Shown: positions 53,419 through 63,612, numbered from the stretch's first letter. The stretch is 64,000 bases of DNA from Azospirillum brasilense (GCF_007827795.1 NZ_VITI01000001.1:434001-498000); one strand, 5' to 3'. A program made the numbers and translations. Notes: generated from the letters alone by a model not told the origin.

Positions 53419-55086
53419 TCAGTTGATCGGTTCGGCCCGGTTGCCGAACAGGGCGCGCAGCTTGCGCCCGATCGCCGCGACCAGAAGACCCTGGTTGCCG
53501 CCCTCGGGCCTGGGGAACCAGTCCGGCTCCTCGGCCTGGATGCGGCGGACCACCGTCAGGAACGCCTCGACCACCAGCGGGTCGAAGTCCTTGCCCGCCC
53601 GTTCGGCGATCCAGGTGATGGCGTGCTCCACCCCCCACGCCTTGCGGTACTGGCGGTCGGTGATGAGGGCGTCGAACACGTCGGCCACGGCCATGATCCG
53701 CGCCGACACGGGAATGGCCCCGCCGCGCAGCCCCTCCATGTAGCCCGACCCGTCGTAGCGCTCGTGGTGGTAGCGGGCGATCTCCGCGGCGATGGACAGC
53801 AGGCTGCGCCCGCGCAGGGGCAGCGCCGCCTCGCTGAGGATGCGGTGGCCGATCACGGTGTGGCGCTGGATGGCCGCCATGTCGTTGTTCGCCAGCTCGC
53901 CGGGGATGCCCAGCGTCTCGTCCGACACGCTCAGCATGCCGACGTCGTGCAGCAGGGCGGCCAGCCCGACCTTCTCCACCAGCTCCTCATCCAGCTCGTC
54001 GGCGAAGCGGCCGTGGACGCGCAGCTCGCGGGCGATGTCGCCGACCAGCCGCTCGATGCGCTGGAGATGGCCGGCGGCGGCGTTGTCCTTGTATTCGGCG
54101 AGCGACCCCATGGCCAGGACGGTGGCCTTCTGGGCGGTGTTCAGCTCCTCGAACAGCAGGGCGTTCTCGAAGGCGATGGAGCATTTGTTGCGGAACAGCT
54201 CCAGCAGCTGCCACTCGCGCGCGGTGCCCTCGTTGTTGTGGCCCTCGACGTAGATCATGCCGATGATTCCGCCGTGGGCGCGCAGCCGCAGGGCGCAGTA
54301 GCCCGGCTCCACGATGGTTTCGGAACTCGGGCTCAGCCGCTCCAGCGCGGCGGCGACGTTGGGCTCGCCCAGCTCGGCGACGTCCACATCCTTCCACTTG
54401 GCGAAGCGCCCGGTGGAGGCGCGCACGCGGATGCGGCGGTCGCGCGGCAGCGTGTCGCCCTGGATGCACAGCAGGGCGTGCCGCCCGATGCCCAGCAGCC
54501 CGACGACGCGCGGCAGGATGTTGGGGAACAGCACGTCCGGGGTGCGCATCTCCAGCAGGCCGGTGGTCGCCACCAGCATGCGGGCCAGCGCCTTGCGCCC
54601 GGCCGCCTGGGTTTGCAGGTTGATGAAGGCGCGCAGCCGCGGGACGACGGCGGTGCGCAGGGTGCGCGCCGTCAACCCGTCCTTCAGGCGGTAGTCGCTG
54701 ACGTCGTGGCCCTCCACCACCGCCTCTTCCGGCGCCCGCTCGGGATGGGCGGTGCAGACCAGAATGCGGACGCGGCTGTTCCCCAGATCCTTGCGGATAT
54801 GGTCGATGAAGGCGAGCCCTTCGGGCGGCCCATCCGCCGCGGGGTCCAACACCGGCTCCAGCAGGACGGCGGCGGTGTTGGGGTTGCGGTACAGCGCCTC
54901 CCGCGCCTCGGCGGCGGTCGCGGCGGTCAGCACCGACACCGGCGCCCCATCCAGCGCGAAGCCGTCGAGCGCGGCGCGCGTCAGCCCGGCCAGCGCCGGG
55001 TCGGGATCGACCACGAGCACATGCAGGCGGGGCTTGGCGGGCGGAACCGGGTTGGCCTCCGGCGGGCGGGCGTCGTCGTTGGGCAT
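53419..55086 (-). CDS. HD-GYP-type protein with pseudo-receiver and DUF3369
   Basis: 555 residues. An N-terminal receiver-like domain (about 20-155) has Glu77 (AAVLLEPVL) where the phosphorylated Asp normally sits, followed by a DUF3369 region (about 165-315) and a C-terminal HD domain. The HD motif is LLHDVGML (His380, Asp381), lacking the usual Lys; the GYP motif reads HHERYDGSGYMEGL with Met450 in place of Pro. Such proteins normally hydrolyse cyclic di-GMP; the two substitutions leave the metal ligands but may alter activity. The receiver resembles the first receiver of the hybrid kinase at 20798. Start ATG 55086 is preferred over 55152. Confidence 0.85.
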   Translation of the reverse strand: MPNDDARPPEANPVPPAKPRLHVLVVDPDPALAGLTRAALDGFALDGAPVSVLTAATAAEAREALYRNPNTAAVLLEPVLDPAADGPPEGLAFIDHIRKDLGNSRVRILVCTAHPERAPEEAVVEGHDVSDYRLKDGLTARTLRTAVVPRLRAFINLQTQAAGRKALARMLVATTGLLEMRTPDVLFPNILPRVVGLLGIGRHALLCIQGDTLPRDRRIRVRASTGRFAKWKDVDVAELGEPNVAAALERLSPSSETIVEPGYCALRLRAHGGIIGMIYVEGHNNEGTAREWQLLELFRNKCSIAFENALLFEELNTAQKATVLAMGSLAEYKDNAAAGHLQRIERLVGDIARELRVHGRFADELDEELVEKVGLAALLHDVGMLSVSDETLGIPGELANNDMAAIQRHTVIGHRILSEAALPLRGRSLLSIAAEIARYHHERYDGSGYMEGLRGGAIPVSARIMAVADVFDALITDRQYRKAWGVEHAITWIAERAGKDFDPLVVEAFLTVVRRIQAEEPDWFPRPEGGNQGLLVAAIGRKLRALFGNRAEPIN

Positions 55087-55306
55087 GATCGTCTCGGTGG
55101 TTGCGCGCCAGGAGCACGCCTGCACAAAAAATACGCCCACTTCCCGACTCATTCAACTTTCATCGATTTGGACACGAAGGGCTTCTCCGTAATGACCGCC
55201 TCTTCCGGTTACGCCCCTCCGCCTGTTGCCTGTCGCGGCAAATCGGCTACCCTCTTGCCTACAACGGCGGCCAACCGCCGCAAAAAATCAGGGAAGGATT
55301 GGAGCG

Positions 55307-58300
55307 ATGGCTCTCAGGGCCGAACAGCTCAAGGACGAGCTGACCGAAGAGGTCGTGCGGCAGGTTCGCGAGCGGCTGGGCCGCACCCGCGCCGCACCGG
55401 CGGAGCGCTTCGTACGGCAGTTCTACGACAACGTCCCGCCCGACGACATCATCCAGGCTCCGGCGGAGCAGCTCTACGGCGCGGCGCTCGCCATGTGGCA
55501 ATGGGGCCAGCAGCGCGAGGCGGCGGACCGCGCCAAGGTCCGCGTCTACAACCCGCGCGTCGAGGAGCATGGCTGGCAGTCCCACCGCACGGTGGTGGAG
55601 ATCGTCAACGACGACATGCCCTTCCTGGTCGATTCGGTGACCGCGGAGCTGAACCGCCAGGGGCTGACCGTCCATCTGGTCATCCACCCCGTGGTGCGGG
55701 TCAAGCGCGACGCCGACGGCCAGCTCGTGGAGATGTACGAGCCGGCCGCGGCCCCCACCGACGCGGCCCCCGAATCCTTCATGCATGTCGAGGTCGGCGC
55801 GGTCACCGGTGCCGCCGCGCTGGACCAGGCCCGCGACGGGCTGGAGCGCGTGCTGGCCGACGTGCGCGCGGCCGTCGCCGACTGGCGGGCCATGCGCCAG
55901 CAGGTGCGCGCCGCCATCGTGGAGGCCGACTGCGCCCGCGCCGCCGTCCCGGCGATCATCCCGGACGACGAGGTGGACGAGGCCAAGGCCTTCCTGTCCT
56001 GGGCCGACGACGACCATTTCACCTTCCTCGGCTACCGCGAATACCGCTTCGAGAGCGGCGCCGACGGGGCGGACTCCTCGCTGGGACTGGTCGCCGGCAG
56101 CGGTCTGGGCATCCTGCGCGACGACTCCGTCACCGTCTTCGACGGGCTGCGCAACTACGCCACCCTGCCGCCCGACGTGCGCGACTTCCTGCGCAACCCG
56201 CGCGTCCTGATGGTGACCAAGGGCAACCGCCCCTCCCCCGTGCACCGTTCCGTCCCGATGGACGCCATCCTCGTCAAGCGCTTCAATGCCGAGGGGCGGA
56301 TCGTCGGCGAGCGGCTGGTCGCCGGCCTCTTCACCTCCGTCGCCTACAACCGCAGCCCGCGCGAGATCCCCTACCTCCGCCGCAAGGTCGCGGAGGTGAT
56401 GGAGCTGGCCGGCTTCGACCCGCAGGGCCATGACGGCAAGGCGCTTCTGCACATCCTGGAGACCTACCCGCGCGACGAGCTGTTCCAGATCCAGGTGCCG
56501 GAGCTGCTCGACATCGCGGTCGGCATCCTGCACCTGCAGGAGCGGCAGCGGCTGGCCCTGTTCGTGCGCAAGGACCCGTTCGAGCGCTTCGCCTCCTGCC
56601 TCGTCTACGTGCCGCGCGACCGCTACGACACGACGCTGCGCCGGCGCATCCAGTCCATCCTGGAGGCCGCCTACGACGGCACCTGCACCGGCTTCACCAC
56701 GCAGTTGACCGAAAGCGTGCTGGCCCGCCTGCATTTCATCATCCGGACCGAGCCGGGCCGCGTGCCCGCCGTCGACGCGACCGATCTGGAGGCGCGACTG
56801 GTCCAGGCGTCGCGCGGCTGGGACGACCATCTGCGCGACGCGCTGGTCGAGGCCCATGGCGAGGAGCAGGGACGCACCCTGTTCCGCCGCTACGCCGACG
56901 CCTTCCCCACCGCCTACCGCGAGGAGTTCAACGCGGAGGCCGCCGTCTTCGACATCGACCGCATTGAGAAGGCGACGGCCCAGGGCACGCTGGGCATCAA
57001 CCTCTACCGCCCGCTGGAGGCCGAAGGGGACGAGCTGCACGTCAAGATCTACCACGAAGGCCGCCCGGTGCCGCTGTCCGACGTGCTGCCCATGCTGGAG
57101 CACATGGACCTGAAGGTGATCACCGAGGCCCCCTTCGAGATCGCCATCGCCGGCCATGCCGCCCCGGTGTGGATTCACGACTTCACCGCGCGTTCGCAGA
57201 ACGGGCTGCCCATCGACTGCGCGATGGTGAAGGAGAAGTTCCAGGACGCCTTCGCCGCCGTCTGGGACGGCCGGATGGAGGATGACGGCTTCAACCGCCT
57301 CGTCCTTCGCGCCGGCCTGACCGCGCGGGAGGTGACGGTGCTGCGCGCCTACGCCAAGTATCTGCGCCAGGCCCGTATCCCCTATGGGCAGGACGTGGTG
57401 GAAAGCACGCTGGCCGGCCATCCGGCCATCGCGCGCAAGCTGGTCGCCCTGTTCCACAGCCGCTTCGACCCGGCCCGCCGCCCGCAGAACGATCCGGGGC
57501 TGGCCGCGGAGATCGAACGCGCGCTCGACGGGGTGAAGAACCTGGACGAGGACCGCATCCTGCGGCGCTTCCTCAACCTGCTGTGCAACACGCTGCGCAC
57601 CAACGCCTATCAGACCGGGGCGGACGGGCGGCCCAAGACCTACCTCTCCTTCAAGATCGACAGCCGCCACATCGACGACCTGCCGCTTCCCCGCCCGATG
57701 GTCGAGGTGTTCGTCTACAGCCCGCGGATGGAGGGCGTCCATCTGCGCGGCGGCAAGGTGGCGCGCGGCGGCATCCGCTGGTCCGACCGGCGCGAGGATT
57801 TCCGCACGGAGATCCTCGGGCTGATGAAGGCGCAGATGGTCAAGAACACCGTCATCGTGCCGGTGGGCTCGAAGGGCGGCTTCGTGGTGAAGCGCCCGCC
57901 GCCGCCGTCCGCCGGGCGCGAGGCGGCGCTGGCCGAGGGCATCGAGTGCTACAAGACGCTGATGCGCGGCCTGCTGGACATCACCGACAACCTCGACGCC
58001 GAGGGGGCGGTGGTGCCGCCGCCCGAGGTGGTCCGCCACGATGAGGACGACCCCTATCTGGTGGTCGCCGCCGACAAGGGCACGGCCACCTTCTCCGACA
58101 TCGCCAACTCGGTGTCGGTGGACCACGGCTTCTGGCTGGGCGATGCCTTCGCGTCCGGCGGCTCCGCCGGCTACGACCACAAGAAGATGGGCATCACCGC
58201 CCGCGGCGCCTGGGAATCGGTGAAGCGCCATTTCCGCGAGCTGGGGCACGACACCCAGACGCAGGACTTCACCGTCGTCGGCGTCGGCGACATGTCGGGC

Positions 58301-60163
58301 GACGTGTTCGGCAACGGCATGCTGCTGTCGAAGCACATCCGCCTGCTCGCCGCCTTCGACCACCGGCACATCTTCGTCGATCCCGACCCCGACGCCGCGC
58401 GGAGCTGGGAGGAGCGGCAGCGCCTGTTCGACCTGCCCCGCTCCTCCTGGGCGGACTACGATGCGTCGCTGCTGTCCGCGGGCGGCCGCGTCTTCGACCG
58501 CTCCGCCAAGTCGCTGGAGCTGACGCCGGAGATCCGCCAGCGCTTCGGCATCGCCAAGGACCACGTCACCCCGCTGGAGCTGATGCAGACCCTGCTGAAG
58601 GCCGAGGTGGACCTGCTGTGGTTCGGCGGCATCGGCACCTACCTGAAGGCGGCGGAGGAGACCAACGCCGAGGTCGGCGACAAGGCCAACGACACGCTGC
58701 GCATCGACGGGCGCGACGTGCGGGCCAAGGTGATCGGCGAGGGCGCCAACCTGGGCGTCACCCAGCGCGGCCGCATCGAGGCGGCGCAGCACGGGGTGCG
58801 GCTGAACACCGACGCCATCGACAATTCGGCGGGCGTGGACACCTCCGACCATGAGGTGAACATCAAGATCCTGCTGAACGACGTGGTCGTCCGCGGCGAC
58901 ATGACGCTGAAGCAGCGCGACCAGCTGCTCGCCGCCATGACCGACGAGGTGGCCGGTCTGGTGCTGGCCGACAACTATCTGCAGAGCCAGGCGCTGACCG
59001 TCGCCCGCGCGCTGGGTCCCGACGCGCTGGAGGCGCAGGCCCGGCTGATCCGGTCGCTGGAGAAGGCGGGGCGGCTGAACCGCGCCATCGAGTATCTGCC
59101 CGACGAGGAGGAGCTGTCCGCCCGCATGGCCAACCGCGAGGGGCTGACCCGGCCCGAGCTGGCGGTGCTGCTGGCCTACGCCAAGATCACGCTCTACGAC
59201 GATCTGCTGGCGTCGGACCTGCCGGACGATCCCTTCATGGCCGACGACCTCACCCGCTACTTCCCCAAGCCGCTGCGCAAGGCCCATGCGGAGGCGGTGG
59301 GGCGGCACCGGCTGCGGCGGGAGATCATCGCGACCAGCGTCACCAACAGCCTCGTCAACCGCACCGGCCCGACCTTCGTCAAGGAGATGATGGAGAAGAC
59401 CGGCATGGGGCCGGCGGACGTCGCCCGCGCCTACACCATCGTGCGCGACGCCTTCGGCCTGCGCTCGCTGTGGACGGGGATCGAGGATCTCGACACCGTC
59501 GTCCCGGCCGCGCTCCAGACCGGCATGATCCTGGAGACGGTCCGCCACATGGAGCGCGCCGCCGCCTGGTTCCTGGCAAGCTGCCCGCAGCCGCTGGACA
59601 TCGCCCGCGAGACGGAGGCCTTCCGGCCCGGCATCGAAACGCTCCTGGCCGGTCTGGACAACGTGCTGGACGCTGAGGAGACGGCCCGCCTGACGGCCCG
59701 CGTCGCCTCCTACCAGGAGCAGGGCGTCCCCGCCGAGCTGGCCCGCCGCATGGCGGCGCTGCCGGTTCTGGCCGCCGCCCCCGACCTCGTCCGCATCGCC
59801 GGGCGCACCGGGCGGGGCGTCGCGGACGTCGCGGCGGTCTACTTCATGCTGGGCCGCCGCTTCGGCCTGGAATGGCTGCGCGACAAGGCCGCCGCGGCGA
59901 AGGCGGAGAACCATTGGCAGAAGCAGGCGGTGGCCGCCCTGGTGGACGACCTGTTCGCCCACCAGACCGCGCTGACCACCCGCGTTCTGGAGGCGGTGGA
60001 CCAGCTTCCCGCGGAGGCTCCCGTTGAAGCCTGGATCGCGCACCGCCGCCCGGTGGTGGAACGAGTGGAGCAGCTGCTGTCCGAGTTGCGCACCCAGCCC
60101 AACGTCGACCTGTCGATGCTGGCGGTGGCGAACCGGCAGCTCCGCGGACTGACGGCGGGGTAA
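55307..60163 (+). CDS. gdhB: NAD-specific glutamate dehydrogenase, large (GDH-180 type)
   Basis: 1618 residues, L_180 family. It converts glutamate to 2-oxoglutarate with NAD. The long N-terminal half is regulatory; the catalytic domain has RGGIRWSDRREDFRTEI, MVKNTVIVPVGSKGGF (catalytic Lys region) and the NAD-binding SKHIRLLAAFDHRHIFVDP. GGAAGGA at 55291-55297 precedes ATG 55307. No accessory gene accompanies it; a terminator follows. The length matches the family. The gene symbol follows common usage and is not proven here. Confidence 0.93.
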   Translation: MALRAEQLKDELTEEVVRQVRERLGRTRAAPAERFVRQFYDNVPPDDIIQAPAEQLYGAALAMWQWGQQREAADRAKVRVYNPRVEEHGWQSHRTVVEIVNDDMPFLVDSVTAELNRQGLTVHLVIHPVVRVKRDADGQLVEMYEPAAAPTDAAPESFMHVEVGAVTGAAALDQARDGLERVLADVRAAVADWRAMRQQVRAAIVEADCARAAVPAIIPDDEVDEAKAFLSWADDDHFTFLGYREYRFESGADGADSSLGLVAGSGLGILRDDSVTVFDGLRNYATLPPDVRDFLRNPRVLMVTKGNRPSPVHRSVPMDAILVKRFNAEGRIVGERLVAGLFTSVAYNRSPREIPYLRRKVAEVMELAGFDPQGHDGKALLHILETYPRDELFQIQVPELLDIAVGILHLQERQRLALFVRKDPFERFASCLVYVPRDRYDTTLRRRIQSILEAAYDGTCTGFTTQLTESVLARLHFIIRTEPGRVPAVDATDLEARLVQASRGWDDHLRDALVEAHGEEQGRTLFRRYADAFPTAYREEFNAEAAVFDIDRIEKATAQGTLGINLYRPLEAEGDELHVKIYHEGRPVPLSDVLPMLEHMDLKVITEAPFEIAIAGHAAPVWIHDFTARSQNGLPIDCAMVKEKFQDAFAAVWDGRMEDDGFNRLVLRAGLTAREVTVLRAYAKYLRQARIPYGQDVVESTLAGHPAIARKLVALFHSRFDPARRPQNDPGLAAEIERALDGVKNLDEDRILRRFLNLLCNTLRTNAYQTGADGRPKTYLSFKIDSRHIDDLPLPRPMVEVFVYSPRMEGVHLRGGKVARGGIRWSDRREDFRTEILGLMKAQMVKNTVIVPVGSKGGFVVKRPPPPSAGREAALAEGIECYKTLMRGLLDITDNLDAEGAVVPPPEVVRHDEDDPYLVVAADKGTATFSDIANSVSVDHGFWLGDAFASGGSAGYDHKKMGITARGAWESVKRHFRELGHDTQTQDFTVVGVGDMSGDVFGNGMLLSKHIRLLAAFDHRHIFVDPDPDAARSWEERQRLFDLPRSSWADYDASLLSAGGRVFDRSAKSLELTPEIRQRFGIAKDHVTPLELMQTLLKAEVDLLWFGGIGTYLKAAEETNAEVGDKANDTLRIDGRDVRAKVIGEGANLGVTQRGRIEAAQHGVRLNTDAIDNSAGVDTSDHEVNIKILLNDVVVRGDMTLKQRDQLLAAMTDEVAGLVLADNYLQSQALTVARALGPDALEAQARLIRSLEKAGRLNRAIEYLPDEEELSARMANREGLTRPELAVLLAYAKITLYDDLLASDLPDDPFMADDLTRYFPKPLRKAHAEAVGRHRLRREIIATSVTNSLVNRTGPTFVKEMMEKTGMGPADVARAYTIVRDAFGLRSLWTGIEDLDTVVPAALQTGMILETVRHMERAAAWFLASCPQPLDIARETEAFRPGIETLLAGLDNVLDAEETARLTARVASYQEQGVPAELARRMAALPVLAAAPDLVRIAGRTGRGVADVAAVYFMLGRRFGLEWLRDKAAAAKAENHWQKQAVAALVDDLFAHQTALTTRVLEAVDQLPAEAPVEAWIAHRRPVVERVEQLLSELRTQPNVDLSMLAVANRQLRGLTAG

Positions 60164-60171
60164 ACGGCTTG

Positions 60172-60217
60172 AAAACCCCTCGTCCGGCCCCCTTCGGGCG
60201 GGTCCGGACGAGGGTTT
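60172..60217 (+). terminator. Terminator after glutamate dehydrogenase
   Basis: AAAACCCCTCGTCCGG (60172-60187) pairs with CCGGACGAGGGTTT (60204-60217), one base bulged, with an inner GC hairpin (CCCCCTTCGGGCGGG). The following T content is low, so it is probably an adequate but not ideal terminator. Confidence 0.7.
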
Positions 60218-60292
60218 CCCATGCGTCCCGCCCGCTTTCCGGCTATGGTGCGGCCATTCCAAGGAATGTCCGCCCAACCGGAGCCCGCCGCG

Positions 60293-61927
60293 ATGACCGA
60301 CCCCCAGCCGACCCTGAACGACGCCATCCGCCTGCTGCGGACGAACGATCTGGGCGGGGCGGAGGCGGCCTGCCGGGCGATCCTGGCGACCGACCCGCAC
60401 AACGCGCAGGCCTTGCACCTGTTGGGCGTCGTCGCCGCCCACACCGGCCATCCCGACGGCGCGCTCGACCTCTTCGCCCTGGCCATCGCCGAGGACGGCA
60501 AGGACCCGTCCTTCCACAACAGCCGCGGCAGCCTGCTCTTCCAGCTCGGCCGCGCCGCGGAGGCGGAGGCGGCGTTCCGCGCCGGCATCGCTCTCAATGA
60601 CCGCCTGCCGGAGCTTCACGGCAACCTGGGCAACGCGCTGAAGGCGCTGGGCCGGCTGGAGGACGCCGAGGGCGCCTTCCGCGCCGCTCTGGCCCTGCGC
60701 GACGCCGCGCCGGAGATGCACAATTTCCTGGGCACCACCCTGCGCGAGCTGGGCCGGCTGGACGAGGCGGAGGCCGCCTTCCGCGCCGCGCTGGAACGGG
60801 CGCCGGAGTATCTGGAGGCCCGCTACAACCTCGCCGAGGCGCTGAGCACCCGCGGCGCCCTGGAGGAGGCCGAGGAGGCGTTCCGCGTGGTGATCGCGGC
60901 GGCGCCCCGCTTCGTCCCCGCCCATGTCGGCCTCGCCCACACGCTGCAGAGCCTCGACCGCGCCAACGAGGCGGTGGAGGCCATCGAGGCCGCCCGCGCC
61001 ATCGCGCCGGACCACCCGCTGGTGCAGTTCACCCGCCGCCTGATCTATTCCAACGCCGTCCCCGGCTGGCATCTGCCGATGATCAACGATTTCGAGCGCA
61101 ACGACGCCTATGAGGCGGCGCTGAAGCGCGCGGTGACCCCGGACTCGCTGGTCCTGGAGATCGGCACCGGCTCGGGCATCGTCGCCATGATGGCGGCGCG
61201 CGCCGGGGCGCGGAAGGTGGTGACCTGCGAGGTCAACCCGATCCTCGCCCGCATCGCCCGCGAGACCGTCGCCAACAACGGCTACGCCGACCGCATCGAC
61301 GTGGTTCCGAAGCTGTCCACCCGCCTGTCGGTGGGCGAGGGCGGCGACCTGCCGGAGAAGGCCGACGTCTTCGTGTCGGAACTCATCAACATCGGCATGC
61401 TGGCGCCGCGCATGCTGTCGGTGCTGCAGCACGCGCGCACCCATCTGGTGAAGCCCGGCGGCGCGATCATCCCGCGCGCCTCGACCGTCTACGCCATGCT
61501 GGTGGAGACGCCGGAGCTGGCCCGCATCAACCCAGTGAAGCGCATCGGCGGCTTCGACATGTCGACGTTCGACGTGTTCCGCTCCCCCGGCTACCAGCAG
61601 ATCGACCTCGGCGCCGACACCCACACGCCGCTGTCGGCCGCCTTCACCGCGCTCGATTTCGACTTCACCCGCAACATGCCCGAGGAGGGCGGCCACGAGA
61701 TCGCCGTGGAGATCACGGCGGAGGGCACCTGCCACGGCGTCGCCTTCTGGTTCGACCTGCAGATGGACGAGGAGGTCACCTACCGCTCCGAAAGCCGGGC
61801 GCGGACGAACCACTGGAAGCAGGCGATGACCTATCTGGAAACGCCGATCCACGTGCGCCCCGGCGACCGGCTGACCATCGTCGCCCGCTACGACAACAAC
61901 CAGATTTCGTTCGGCGTGGGCGGCTGA
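60293..61927 (+). CDS. TPR-repeat protein fused to a protein-arginine-methyltransferase-like domain
   Basis: 544 residues. Residues about 5-245 are tetratricopeptide repeats (for example NLGNALKALGRLEDAEGAFRA). From 280 on it is a methyltransferase of the PRMT type: motif I LEIGTGSG (288-295), acidic SAM loop TCEVNPI, SELINIGMLAPR at the double-Glu loop (Glu363 retained, second Glu position 372 is Pro), and TNHWKQAMTYL, matching the THW loop. A TPR-PRMT layout recalls eukaryotic PRMT9. Start ATG 60293 has CGGAG at 60279-60283; ATG 60266 would add nine residues. Substrate unknown. Confidence 0.8.
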   Translation: MTDPQPTLNDAIRLLRTNDLGGAEAACRAILATDPHNAQALHLLGVVAAHTGHPDGALDLFALAIAEDGKDPSFHNSRGSLLFQLGRAAEAEAAFRAGIALNDRLPELHGNLGNALKALGRLEDAEGAFRAALALRDAAPEMHNFLGTTLRELGRLDEAEAAFRAALERAPEYLEARYNLAEALSTRGALEEAEEAFRVVIAAAPRFVPAHVGLAHTLQSLDRANEAVEAIEAARAIAPDHPLVQFTRRLIYSNAVPGWHLPMINDFERNDAYEAALKRAVTPDSLVLEIGTGSGIVAMMAARAGARKVVTCEVNPILARIARETVANNGYADRIDVVPKLSTRLSVGEGGDLPEKADVFVSELINIGMLAPRMLSVLQHARTHLVKPGGAIIPRASTVYAMLVETPELARINPVKRIGGFDMSTFDVFRSPGYQQIDLGADTHTPLSAAFTALDFDFTRNMPEEGGHEIAVEITAEGTCHGVAFWFDLQMDEEVTYRSESRARTNHWKQAMTYLETPIHVRPGDRLTIVARYDNNQISFGVGG

Positions 61928-61996
61928 GCGAACGCGAGTCTTCGGGTTTTCCCGCGGGCCGAAGCCAGCCGATCGACGCCGAACCGGAGAGAACCC

Positions 61997-62212
61997 ATGA
62001 GCACCGACGAGTCTTCCGAGCGCATCGCCACCGACATCGCCGTCCCGCTGCCGGACCTGTCGGATCTGGAACGGCAGAAGGCGGAGATCGAGGCGATCCA
62101 GGCGCAGATGACACGGTTGCGCGCCCGGATCGATCAACGCCTGGACGACCAGCGCCCCACCATCGACCTCGTCCCGGTCCACCTCGACGAACCACCGCCG
62201 GCCGTCGAGTAA
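61997..62212 (+). CDS. Small coiled-coil-like protein of unknown function
   Basis: 71 residues. Its middle (LERQKAEIEAIQAQMTRLRA) is a likely coiled coil, flanked by acidic/Pro-rich ends. It begins 70 bases after the TPR-methyltransferase gene and ends eight bases before the MFS gene; ATG 61997 has CCGGAGAGA upstream. It is not recognised. Confidence 0.6.
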   Translation: MSTDESSERIATDIAVPLPDLSDLERQKAEIEAIQAQMTRLRARIDQRLDDQRPTIDLVPVHLDEPPPAVE

Positions 62213-62220
62213 TCCGACCG

Positions 62221-63531
62221 ATGACCACCGCCAACGACACGCCGAGCCGCCGTGCCATCGCGTCCTGGTGCCTCTACGACTGGGCGAACTCGTCGTACAA
62301 CACCATCGTCACGACCTTCATCTTCTCCGTCTACTTCGCCCGCGGCGTGGTCGGGGATGAGGTGGCCGGGGCCTCGCGCTGGAGCGCGGCGCTGACCGTC
62401 GCCGGGCTGCTGATCGCCCTGCTCAGCCCCGTTCTGGGCGCGGTGGCCGACCGGACGGGGCGGCGCAAGCCGTGGATGGCGCTGTTCACCAGCCTGACTG
62501 TGGTCTTCTGCGCCGCCCTGTGGTGGGTGAAGCCCGACCCGTCCCACGCCCTGTTCGCCCTGGTCTGCGTGGTCATCGGCACCGTCGCCTTCGAGCTGGC
62601 GAACGTCTTCTACAACGCCAGCCTGACCGCGCTGGCGCCGCCGCGGATGCTCGGGCGGATCTCCGGCTGGGGTTGGGGCATCGGCTATTTCGGCGGGCTG
62701 GCCTGTCTGGTGGTCGCCCTGTTCGTCTTCGTGAAGTCCCCCGCCCCGCTGTTCGGCCTGCTCGACACGGCGGAGCAGGCGCCGGTGCGCGCCACCGCCC
62801 TTCTCGCCGCCGCCTGGTACGGGCTGTTCGCCATCCCCTTCTTCCTGTTCGTCCCGGACGTGCCGGCGACCGGCCTCGGCATCCGTCAGGCCGCGCGGGA
62901 GGGCATGGCGACGCTGCGCCGGACGCTGGCGGAGACGCGCAAATACCGCAACACGCTGCGCTTCCTGATCGCCAGCGCGATCTACCGCGACGGCATCAAC
63001 ACCATCACCGCCTTCGGCGGCATCTTCGCCGCCCACGCCTTCGGCATGAGTTTCGAGGAGATCCTGCTCTTCGCCATCGCACTGAACGTGGTGGCCGGCG
63101 TCGGGGCCATCGGCTTCGCCTGGGTGGACGACCGGATGGGGGCCAAGCCGACCATCCTGGTCAGCCTGATCGGCCTGACCGCCTTCGGCGTGCCGCTGCT
63201 GCTGGCGACGGAGAAGGCGTGGTTCTGGGTGCTGGCCCTGGGGCTGGGCGCCTTCTTCGGGCCGGCGCAGGCCGCCGGGCGGTCGATGATGGCGCGGCTC
63301 GCCCCGCCGGGCATGGTGGGCGAGATGTTCGGGCTCTACAGCCTGACCGGCCGCATGGCCGGCTTCGTCGGGCCGCTCGCCTTCGGGCTGGCCACCGCTC
63401 TGTTCGAGAGCCAGCGCGCCGGCATGGCGAGCGTTGTGGCTTTCTTCGTGATCGGTTTTGGGCTTATGCTGGCGGTTCGGGAGCCGGCACCGGGCGATGC
63501 GAATACGGTGCGACAGTCCGCCGCGGCATGA
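62221..63531 (+). CDS. UMF1-family MFS transporter (Atg22-like)
   Basis: 436 residues, about 12 helices, UMF1/Atg22-type MFS. Signature WCLYDWANSSYNTIVTTFIF near the start and LSPVLGAVADRTGRRKPWM in the motif A region, then GRISGWGWGIGYFGG. Bacterial substrates are unknown; yeast Atg22 exports amino acids from the vacuole. It may be co-transcribed with the 71-residue gene before it. Confidence 0.88.
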   Translation: MTTANDTPSRRAIASWCLYDWANSSYNTIVTTFIFSVYFARGVVGDEVAGASRWSAALTVAGLLIALLSPVLGAVADRTGRRKPWMALFTSLTVVFCAALWWVKPDPSHALFALVCVVIGTVAFELANVFYNASLTALAPPRMLGRISGWGWGIGYFGGLACLVVALFVFVKSPAPLFGLLDTAEQAPVRATALLAAAWYGLFAIPFFLFVPDVPATGLGIRQAAREGMATLRRTLAETRKYRNTLRFLIASAIYRDGINTITAFGGIFAAHAFGMSFEEILLFAIALNVVAGVGAIGFAWVDDRMGAKPTILVSLIGLTAFGVPLLLATEKAWFWVLALGLGAFFGPAQAAGRSMMARLAPPGMVGEMFGLYSLTGRMAGFVGPLAFGLATALFESQRAGMASVVAFFVIGFGLMLAVREPAPGDANTVRQSAAA

Positions 63532-63612
63532 CGGCGGATTCACCCAGCGGAAGCTGCTAACTTGCCTTTTGCTGCGACGCACAACGAACTTGGCGCGGAG
63601 GGCGGAACGGAC

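Noticed and set aside
55259..62182. 2307-residue minus-strand reading frame opposite glutamate dehydrogenase and the TPR-methyltransferase
   Set aside because: Same cause: antisense of long GC-rich genes; its composition matches reverse-complement codons and no domain is recognisable.
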